From NCBI GenBank assembly GCA_037903355.1, contig JBAJFE010000026.1, positions 2,852,001-2,916,000 of the forward strand: a stretch of DNA of 64,000 bases, read 5' to 3'. Made by a program: the position numbers and the translations under genes. How positions within the stretch are numbered: position 1 is the stretch's first letter; every line of letters begins with the position of its first letter. The DNA comes from Trichuris trichiura (Eukaryota; Nematoda; Enoplea; Trichinellida; Trichuridae). Below, in pieces: positions 58,601-64,000 of the stretch. The notes under the pieces were generated by a model, which was not told where the DNA came from, ran no database searches, and saw only the letters and a list, made by a program, of their open reading frames with translations.

Positions 58601-60822
58601 TTAAACTTAATTGCACTTCTCTTACTGTAAGTGTGCGGCTGATAGGAACTAAGACTTGCATTTTCTGTGAACCCCAAGACGAACCCTTACTGCGTATATT
58701 CGTTTACCGTGTACATTACAGTACTATACTGTTTATTACCTGAAAGTTTAATTTATTTGACTTGTTTAATTTATAAAGGCAAGCGTTTATAGGTCTTTGT
58801 TTGTAGCCCATCCAAAATTGCAGATTTTCAGAATTGGCGTGAGGGGGGAGAGGAACGCGACCCCTGCGAATTACGGGGTTTTACTGTAGCTTCATTAACA
58901 GCGGAGTATAATGAAGTATGGCGTCTTCTCCAGTAAGCTGAAGGTCCACCAACGTAAGGGGCATTAATATTAGCGAAAGCAGTTTGCTGTTTGCTGCTGG
59001 TAAAATGCTATTCTTCTTCTGTAAATTAAATTTCTTTTCAGCGCCTGAGCATTGTTCATTTTAGGCATTGCTCAATAGAAAGTCTAACCTTAGCCCATGT
59101 AGGTGACGAACTGATAACGGCTTTGCTGTTTCTTTAATAATCCTTTGCACTTTATTGCGCAGTTAAGCTGTAGCTGTCAGTAATGTTTTATCCTTTTACT
59201 TTTCATTGTCATTTGTTCAGGCACTAGTCAGGAGCTTTCCAGTCCACGAACAAAAGCATCCAGTGCGGCTAGTACTGGCAGATCAAGGACGTCAGCCCCA
59301 TTGTCCAGTCGTGCTCGTCGTGAAAGCTCAGGAATGATGTCGTCTTCTGTGTACCAAGGTTCTTCTCGAGATAGACGTATTTCCTCCAGGCTGAATACTT
59401 CGCCTGCTGCCAGTAGTGTCATGACCACGTCATTTGCGGCTGGTGAATCTTCTCGTGAGATATTTTCTGCATTGCAAATGAAATTTTTCCTAATGGACGC
59501 ATGGAAATGCGTAATATGATAAAGAAAAATTCGATACGTGAAAAATTTTTGTTATGCGTAGCTTTTGGGAAGCTTTGCACAACAACGATTTTTCAAGAAT
59601 CGAATTCCGCGTAATTAAGTTGAGATACCCTTTGTACATGATGACTAAGTATGAGTATTTGTATGAAAACTTTAGGTTGTTCACAGAACGTTCGGTCTAA
59701 AGGGATGACAGTAGCTAGCGCGCGCAGAAGGGAAGCGAATCTGGTCAATCAGTCGGGAACGAAACCACCCATTAGAGGTAAATTCCATTTCTCTGTTTCT
59801 TGCACTGCTGTTTAGCACTCCCTGCAGTCGGATAGTTCCTTATGTTGCAGATCTCGTCAGAGAAGCCTCCAGGCAGACGAGTGCCACATCCGCCGTTAAA
59901 AAAGCACTTCAGGAGTCTAGAAAGCGCGCGGTCATTACTGGTCAAGGCGACTCTCCGGTTGTTTCGGTGACAGCTACTAATGGGTCATCTCGTCAGGTCC
60001 GGAAAACTGCTCCTCACCGAGTTGACCAGTGTGATGGAAGCCGCAGGCGGCAGTTGTCCCCTCAGGAGGATAGTGGTGTTATGGGCAGTGAAAGTACATC
60101 GGAATCGCCTGTTGTCATTGTGGTCACCCCTGAACCAGGCGGCAAAGAAAAACTTGAAGCTGAGCCGTCCTGTGAGAATATTACTCAAACTGGTGAGCCG
60201 ATAAATGCAGTTTTAATTGAAAAAAAAGAAGCACGAACAGAGAAGCAACAACTGCCTAGATGGGTTAAAGAGGAACCGGCAGCTGTTGTGTCTTCACCAG
60301 TGGTTCCGTTCAACAAAAGCGGTTCAAATAAGGTACTAACAGAGGAGGAAGCCAAAGCAGCGTTAGGAGAGCGGCGGCGCATTGCTCGTGAACAGATGGA
60401 ACGTGAAAAGCAACTAGAACGCCATCGTGAGGAGGAGCGACAGTAATTGAATATTGTTAAAAGGATATATTGTATCGGGTTTAACAGATAAACCATTTAA
60501 GGCGTTTAGAGGAGGAGCGCTTGCGCAAAGAAGAGAAAGAATCCCACCAGTTGGAAATAGCTTGCCGGAATGAGGAACATCGTCTACAGTTATCCATCGA
60601 AATGGAGGATGAGCGTCGTGAGAATGCGGCGCGGGAGTTAGCCGAAGCAACTTTAAAAGTGAAAATAGAGTTTTTTTGCATTACGTTACTACATGCAAGT
60701 TTGTTTAGAAAGCTGAAGCCGAACTAAAGATTCGTCAACAGGCAGATAGAATGGAGCAAGAGCGCCGCGAAATAGAGGAGAAGCGATTGCGTGAGGAGAA
60801 GGAAAGGGTTGAACGAAAAAAG
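41555..60822 (+). CDS. MAP7/ensconsin-family microtubule-associated protein, 5' part
   Basis: It binds microtubules through a basic coiled coil and recruits kinesin-1. Exons: 41555-41588 (proposed), 48979-49060, 49459-49811, 59221-59454, 59676-59777, 59851-60442, 60502-60658, 60709-60822; all phases agree (about 556 codons), and the gene continues beyond the window. Residues about 15-125 are a charged R/E/K coiled coil (RRRHIEETERQKRQQLLEKV), the microtubule-binding domain. AYAFGSSGPRTLAYLEKL matches the family's FAFGSSTPR signature. A Ser/Arg/Thr-rich linker follows, and from about residue 440 comes the second block: LTEEEAKAALGERRRIAREQ, then MEREKQLERHREEERQ and the long E/R/K coil. Intron 1 holds a PLE antisense to the gene; intron 3 (9.4 kb) holds Tigger, PLE and MITEs. 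Confidence 0.88.
41737..42128 (-). mobile_element. PLE-end palindromic element (H6)
   Basis: Arms share CTGCTCTACCAGCGAGTGGA and its inverse. The centre holds GGAACGCT...AGCGTTCC and a CCGACGA...GAAAGC hammerhead-like stretch (41917-41946). A one-sided leader (GTTACAAAGCGTCTATCC) lies on the right. Flanks TTCATTGCATT are exact (41726-41736, 42129-42139). Confidence 0.88.
42140..43025. other. MAP7 intron 1, mostly unassigned; possible tRNA-derived trace
   Basis: Around 42817-42915 there is a box-A-like TGGCGTAGTGGA and a box-B-like GGGTTCGATTT, 76 bases apart. That is too far for a plain tRNA. Nothing else seen. Confidence 0.25.
43030..43345 (+). repeat. PLE-end palindromic element (H7)
   Basis: Leader TTGAACACGGGATGCTTTGTAAC at 43034, then arms with CTGCTCTACCAACGGATGAA and its inverse ending near 43345. 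Target duplication not clear. Confidence 0.75.
43350..44060. other. MAP7 intron 1, nothing recognised
   Basis: AT-rich; no frame or repeat supported. Confidence 0.3.
44181..44224 (-). ncRNA. Hammerhead-like core in PLE tail
   Basis: Minus strand: CTGACGA, CGGAAC, 7-base loop, GTTCCG, AAACG, then a possible 2-bp stem III and GTA. PLEs are known to carry hammerhead motifs in their terminal repeats. Stem I is not convincing here and the fit around the GAAA box is off by one base, so activity is unproven. Confidence 0.4.
44290..46131 (-). CDS. PLE reverse transcriptase / GIY-YIG endonuclease
   Basis: 613 uninterrupted codons covering all RT motifs and the C-terminal endonuclease. The start as listed lacks the N-terminal part, which lies in the other frame (46672-46215). 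The uninterrupted length argues for a young insertion. Confidence 0.9.
   Translation of the reverse strand: MRNNNNNRPTPNLSSSERGIIKSLKSRTDIVITKADKGNTVVILDRNIYTQKINELLSNPVYRPIKQDPTDKTQKLLQNMLDSFANPIISKINRSLSYISNTRCPELYGLPKIHKPGVPLRPVVSSINSVTSRLCSYLKTIIQPLTGKRESNVKNCKEFCSTLKDIKMQPGDIMVSYDVKDLFTSVPIKYTINLLQTLLDADDTILQRTKLNPTHIVKLVSFCMREGNYFRFQDSFFSQKDGAPMGSPLSPILAEIFMEHLEEKAFSTLQDCAPPIIFKRYVDDIFAIIKSGSEETLLEHLNSLFPNQITLTIEKENNCKLPFLDVLVIKQGNKLKTTVYRKPTHSDRHLNFSSHHPISVKRGIVKGMVDRALTVCDPEYLNTELRHIYNTLCSNGYPSKFINSIIKQCQQNKPSSPSPPDNQQRPVLLLPYYSGLSERIRRLGRSLNFNVRFKSSCNFRSIVRNDKIKVPFDSRPGVIYQIKCGCNASYIGETGNTLLKRFGQHMKNVLTYKNAERRLNGIQATGRGRPPTTDPRKAMENAISASVIVEHASRCTLDPHPKIICHENLLHLRRIKEALYIQSNSTINRDNGVEVSEVWAAPINKFQCCALPN
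46673..48978. other. MAP7 intron 1, right part
   Basis: The first few hundred bases may include the PLE 5' leader. Minus-strand frames at 48226-47801 and 48852-48526 are unrecognised; the latter contains CTGATGA...CAGGTGAAAA near 48690-48720, discussed among findings. Confidence 0.3.
48979..49060 (+). CDS. MAP7-like exon 2
   Basis: Acceptor CTTTCAG, donor GAAAG|GTGAGA. Encodes TGLPKKNDREYRNKMYRERR and NEERER, the start of the coiled coil. Confidence 0.85.
49459..49811 (+). CDS. MAP7-like exon 3
   Basis: Acceptor GTTGCAG, donor GGAG|GTTAGT. Carries most of the N-terminal coiled coil and the AFGSSGPRTLAYLEKLDSRY signature. Confidence 0.92.
49990..50230. repeat. Decayed PLE-end palindrome (H8)
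   Basis: Arms around TCTACTAGTGAATGGATGAGCAAG and inverse TTCATCTATCCGCTGGTAGG; centre degenerate; no clear target duplication. Confidence 0.65.
50235..53100. other. MAP7 intron 3, unassigned
   Basis: A 122-codon frame at 50934-51302 (+) with antisense overlap is unrecognised. No splice signals in the MAP7 phase were convincing, and no repeat is shared with the rest of the window. Confidence 0.3.
53112..53247. repeat. Short interspersed repeat shared with 6645-6765
   Basis: Shared blocks: TAATCCGC-GGTCAGTGAC, TGCTCCATTGT, and CAGTAAAACGTCCCTCC. Non-coding. Confidence 0.7.
53250..54140. other. MAP7 intron 3, unassigned
   Basis: Purine-rich AT-heavy stretch at 53330-53460; otherwise nothing. 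Confidence 0.3.
54144..55605 (-). mobile_element. Tigger/jerky-like element, deleted
   Basis: Ends CAGTCGGCCCTCGTTATCCG and ...CGCGGATAACAGGGCCAACTG with TA on both sides. The open minus-strand frame 55498-55244 (NVTDEEVIDVVNIANELGDE, acidic) resembles the C-terminal tail of Tigger/jerky transposases; the catalytic part is absent. It carries the inserted palindrome at 54225-54502. The right edge abuts a TA microsatellite, a natural TA-rich target. Confidence 0.8.
54225..54502 (-). mobile_element. PLE-end palindromic element (H5)
   Basis: Centre is a long perfect hairpin (TAGCTTTC-GGGAC...GTCCTGAAAGCTA); the right arm carries TCATCCATCCGTTGGTAGGG and the leader (inverse TTGAAGACGGGGTGCTTCTT). 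The left arm is shortened. Exact 13-bp flanks ACCCTATGAAAAA (54212-54224, 54503-54515). It sits in the Tigger/jerky element. Confidence 0.87.
55606..55644. repeat. (TA)n microsatellite
   Basis: About 39 bp of uninterrupted TA directly right of the Tigger/jerky end. Confidence 0.95.
55748..55788. repeat. Direct duplication ATCACTAGTCAGACCAA
   Basis: The 17-mer occurs twice with a short spacer (about 55749-55765 and 55772-55788). It may be a footprint of a lost insertion or replication slippage. Confidence 0.8.
56040..57090 (+). pseudogene. PLE relic (third family)
   Basis: Plus strand: LTDIMISYGVKRLFTSLPIP near 56063-56120, NTFHFQGSFYKQRNGTPVGS near 56236-56295, LVLAEVFMEYLERQVF near 56306-56353, FKRYMDDVFGILKR near 56388 (RT active site YMDD), then a frameshift near 56540. 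LVDRTLAICDREYMGQELKH follows near 56654, LILPYYAGPGEKIKG near 56824, NLRSILRSDKEKI near 56917, and a decayed GIY-YIG (SSIGERCNTLSHRYREHIKF) near 57005-57064. Inactive. Confidence 0.85.
57091..57640. other. MAP7 intron 3, pyrimidine-rich
   Basis: A roughly 65-bp C/T tract lies at 57453-57517. No gene seen. Confidence 0.4.
57650..57900 (+). repeat. Decayed PLE-end element (H9) with hammerhead-like centre
   Basis: CTGATGA at 57676 followed by TGGGAA/TTCTCCA stem and AAAGCTTCG, aligned with the same block at 41917-41950. The right arm has GCTCATCTATCTGTTTGTAG and TTAATTACAGATACGAAC. The left arm is not evident. Confidence 0.55.
57905..58510. other. MAP7 intron 3, unassigned
   Basis: Nothing supportable. 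Confidence 0.3.
58517..58886. mobile_element. Pogo/Tigger-like MITE, 370 bp
   Basis: CAGTTGAACCCCGCGAATTC at the left and ...GCGAATTACGGGGTTTTACTG at the right, each next to TA. Non-coding interior. Confidence 0.85.
59221..59454 (+). CDS. MAP7-like exon 4
   Basis: Acceptor TGTTCAG, donor TCTC|GTGAGA. Ser/Arg-rich linker (SSRARRESSGMMSSSVYQGS); low-complexity and probably disordered. Confidence 0.8.
59676..59777 (+). CDS. MAP7-like exon 5
   Basis: Acceptor TTTAG|GT chosen over the nearby CACAG because only it keeps the frame open; donor AGAG|GTAAAT. Encodes VASARRREANLVNQSGTKPP. Confidence 0.75.
59851..60442 (+). CDS. MAP7-like exon 6
   Basis: Acceptor GTTGCAG, donor CGACA|GTAATT. Long linker, then the conserved LTEEEAKAALGERRRIAREQ block. 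Confidence 0.88.
60502..60658 (+). CDS. MAP7-like exon 7
   Basis: Acceptor TTTAAG|G: the obvious CAG 14 bp earlier would give a stop in the required phase. Donor AAA|GTGAAA. Encodes RLEEERLRKEEKESHQLEIA and on. Confidence 0.8.
60709..60822 (+). CDS. MAP7-like exon 8
   Basis: Acceptor GTTTAG, donor AAAAAG|GTACTA. 38 codons of E/R/K coil (RMEQERREIEEKRLREEKER). The next exon is not found before 64000. Confidence 0.85.
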
Positions 60823-61179
60823 GTACTACACGCGCGATACTTATTCCGTTTCCACGCGATGTAGCACAGGCGTTACAGTGACATCTGAAACATCTGTATT
60901 TGAATTTCTGTTTGCTATTTTTTATCCACTACCTTGAGCGTTGCAGCATGATTGCTGCGGCCTAGGATCAAAATTCCGAGAGCCGAAATCTTGATATGTC
61001 AAAATCCTGACAATCGAAACCCGTAATAAGTCGAAATTGAACTGTAAGGTTGGGCTAGTGGCAGTTCTACATTGGCATCTTATAGGTAAGGCATGCGTTT
61101 AAGAGGCGTTGCTATACTGATGTTGTTCGAAGTTAGTGATCTAAGGAATAAAATCGGTATGATAGCTACTCTTCTCAAA
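60823..61179. other. MAP7 intron before the Tigger insertion
   Basis: No exon in the required phase recognised. Confidence 0.35.
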
Positions 61180-61181
61180 TA

Positions 61182-63489
61182 CAGTTGAACCTCCGTAAGT
61201 TGACCGCCCAAGAGACCGGAGAAAACTGATTAACATAGGGAGGTTGCGGGTATAAGTGGCTCTGCTGAATAGATTACTACTCACACGCGTTTTATTCCGT
61301 TGCGCAGCATCTATTGGAGGTCTATTAAATGGCGAGATGCATAAAAATAATGTCATTGTAAAATCATGCATAAGGCTTTGGAAAGACTGGAATGCTTCCT
61401 CAAAAAGTGTCAATTCTATTTTGGTGCTTGTTCTCACTACAGGCAATTAGTAAAAGCGGTCACCGCGTTAGCTATCCTGCGCTCAGCGTCTCTGGGCATT
61501 TTTCAGTAGCAAAACACCTCAGCTGCGCCAACGTGCCCCCGACGTCCTGTTCCTTCAGCTTTTGTACCATTTCCGTCTTATTGTCACTTTTCTCTTCTGC
61601 GTCGTCTCCTGCACTACTTGCTTCTACGCTCATTCCCGCTTCTGCCAGCATAGATTGCAAGATTGCTTGTAGGTCGGGTTCGGTAGAAGTGGCCACTTCA
61701 TCATCTATTACAACGAAATCTTCGAAATCTGCTCCTTCAGTCTCCGCTTCGCGAGTAGGACCACCAGGCTGGAGCTCGACATCATCCTCTTCGTGTCTGA
61801 CGAATCCAGTTCTCCTGAAGCCTTTTCTTATTGCCTCCAGTTGAACTTTATTCCAAGAAGAGCTGATCTAAAAAACGGCTTTGAAAGCATTAATGGACGC
61901 AGCAATCAAAGTGGTTCCCGCAAATGAGCTGGTGTCTTCTGCTATGCCGATGACCCACTGCAGAAGCTGGGTACTGTATTTCCCTTTAAATGTTTTGATT
62001 ACTCCTTGATCTAGAGGCTGAGTTTTTGAGGAAGTGTTTGGAGGCAGGTATTTCAACGTGATGTTTGTGAGGTGCGTCACGCGGGGATGGCTCGGACATT
62101 TGTCTACTACCAATAAGATGGAACGTTTCATTCGCTTCACCTGTCGGTCGACACTTCCTACTCACAGCTCGAATATGGTGGCTGTCATCCAGACGGATTT
62201 ATTTGATCTCCAAGTGACAGGGAGGTCATCAGGCTTCAAGTTCTTAAAAGGTCGGGGTTTCGTTGACTTACCAATGACCAATGGCTTCAACTTCTCCCCA
62301 GTTGCGCTAGCGCAAAGAAGCACAGTGAAGCGTTCTTTGGAGAGCTTCCCGCTTTTGCATTTATCGCCTTTTAGTACAAGACTTCTATCAGGCATAGCTT
62401 TGAAGAACAAGCCGCATTCATCAGCATTGAATATGTCTTCTTCCTTAAAGCCACTGGCGAAATGACGAAATTTCAAGATGAAGTCTTCCAAGACCTCGAC
62501 GGGAACTTCGCTAGATTCGCCGCATAAGATTTTCTGAGAAATCTGATAACGGAGCTTGAACTTTGCCAGCCAACCGTTTGATGCTTGGAAACCTGTGAAA
62601 CCGAATTCCACGGCGAATTTTCTAGCAATTTCCTGGATCATTGGGCCAGAGATCGTGCATTAGCTGCTCTCATTTGCTTAAACCAATTAACGCTGCTTCA
62701 TTGACTTGGTCAAGGAGGTTCTCTTTTTTCCGCTGCGCGTCTCCGCTTTCCTTTTCATATCTTTCCAAGTACTCACGTTTACGTCTCTGGATGTTGCTAA
62801 CGGTAGTCTTGCTGACATGAAACCGTTCTGCTGTCTTCTTTGACTGTTGGTTTCGAGAAAGCGGATAAGATCCACTTTTTCCTTCAGTGCCAACTCTCTC
62901 GATTCTTTCCGTTCGGCCATAGTGCAAACTGCAACCAGCTTGGTAGCTACTACTGCGTAAGCGTAAGGAATATCTTTACTCGCGAAGACACGTTAAGGAC
63001 CTCTCCCGCACGGGTACAGCAAAGCGAATGAATAGAATTGAGCTCGACGCGAACGAATGCAAGTAGGCTCGATTTGTCATATTTCGCCTCTGGGAGAATG
63101 CTGCCGACGCCTAGGTGGGAGGTTATGTACCCTCGTGTAGGAAACGCGCAAGCTGCGCCAGGAGGCATGAAAAAAGCATCGTCAAAGCTACGGAACCGGT
63201 TCTCTCTTCAGGAATCTCCAATCCATGATAATAAAAAACTTCGCTATGTTGAGTAATGGCACATTCAGGCACTGATGGTTAGCGGGTCCTAGCGACTGAT
63301 AGAGAGCAAACTAGCATTGCATCCACATACCACGTCACGGCTAAAGCGGTCAACTTCTTATTTACGGAGGTCGACGTGTGGAGGTTGTCCTTGCGCTTGT
63401 TTATATGTGGACCAACCAACTTGTCAAAATTCGGGCAACTTAGGGAGGTGTTCAGCATAGAGAAGTGGTCAACTTTGGAGGTTCCGCTG
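61182..63489 (-). mobile_element. Tigger DNA transposon, both ends present
   Basis: CAGTTGAACCTCCGTAAGTT at the left and inverse ...CTTTGGAGGTTCCGCTG at the right, TA on both sides (61180-61181, 63490-63491). The transposase runs right to left: start near 62920 (MAERKESRELALKEKVDLIR), helix-turn-helix, CENP-B-like region, NADECGLFFKAMPDRSLVLK near 62420-62360 (first acid), VVDKCPSHPRV near 62110 (second), QPLDQGVIKTFKGKY near 62020 (third), and an acidic tail to 61472. About four frameshifts break it, so it is the best preserved but still inactive copy. In a MAP7 intron. Confidence 0.92.
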
Positions 63490-63611
63490 TACATTCCTTA
63501 TCTAGAAAATGTCAATGCAGAACTGCCACAAGGCCACGCTTTACAGTGCAATTTGAGCCTCTGAGATTTTGAATGCCACTGGGTTGTTGCAGCCGCATCC
63601 ATTTGATTATA

Positions 63612-64000
63612 CAGTGTAACCCCGCTAATCCGGCATAGTTTTGACAGATCGATTGCGGGATTAGTGAATTTGCGGCACTAGCGACCGTATAGTTAGCACC
63701 CGATTGAATAATGTAGGATTAGTTGGCAAAGAAGAAAACAGTTAGCAAAAGCTTGCAAAATGTTTTCGTTTAAACAGATGAGAAAAGTGAAACTGTACTA
63801 TCAACTCTTTCCTCCAGCAAACTGCGTCAAAAGTGAGGAGGAGCTTAAATTTATTCATGCAAATTAGTAGAGCTGCATAGTGCGAGCCGATAGGCAGCTG
63901 CAGTCACTGCCTTCATCTTTTAGTGTGGTAGAAGCACGAGCAGCTTGCGATGACAATGGTAACACCTGTCTGTAAGAAGTCGATGACGCTGAGCGTTTAA
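63612..64000. mobile_element. Left end of another pogo-like element
   Basis: TA then CAGTGTAACCCCGCTAATCC, a pogo/Tigger-style terminal repeat with GGGATTAGTGAATTTGCGGC close by. The right end is outside the window. Confidence 0.55.

Overview
This is a eukaryotic, metazoan window. All supported genes are split by introns with GT..AG borders, and most of the DNA is transposon debris. The lactate dehydrogenase reads most like nematode LDH, its untouched introns are very short (46-61 bp), and the Gypsy and BEL/Pao remnants resemble elements I associate with Dorylaimia (Trichuris/Trichinella-type) nematodes. The exact species is not established.

Host genes: (1) a complete L-lactate dehydrogenase gene on the minus strand, eight coding exons from 14330 down to 3356, 336 aa; (2) a minus-strand complex I subunit gene of the NDUFB6 (B17) type, 34469 down to about 33444, with an uncertain last exon; (3) the 5' part of a MAP7/ensconsin microtubule-associated protein gene on the plus strand, seven well supported exons from 48979 to 60822 plus a phase-compatible first exon at 41555-41588, running off the right edge. 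Two LDH introns have grown to 4.6 and 5.1 kb and two MAP7 introns to 7.4 and 9.4 kb because transposons lie in them.

Transposon layer, left to right: Tigger fragment plus hAT insertion (1-1049); 5'-truncated Penelope-like element (PLE) (1258-2545); mariner relic (4590-5640); PLE relics (5990-8105); palindromic elements (10066-10809); Tigger relic (10873-12625); BEL solo LTR (16669-16906); hAT element (17399-18092); long-TIR foldback element (19017-20563) next to a gutted BEL/Pao element with 3' LTR (20566-22477); mariner relic (22690-23600); hAT MITE with internal tandem repeats (23819-24043); a nested stack of PLE, Tigger, a 542-bp MITE and a palindrome (26130-30290); palindromic MITEs; a degenerate Gypsy element (36990-39930); a nearly complete PLE (44068-46672) in MAP7 intron 1; PLE and Tigger relics in MAP7 intron 3; and a Tigger with both ends (61182-63489).

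The most interesting signal is a family of palindromic elements sharing the end sequence of the PLE. At least six carry recognisable 11-14 bp target-site duplications. Several carry a hammerhead-ribozyme-like core with compensatory changes in its stem. They look like small hairpin-RNA passengers of the PLE machinery.
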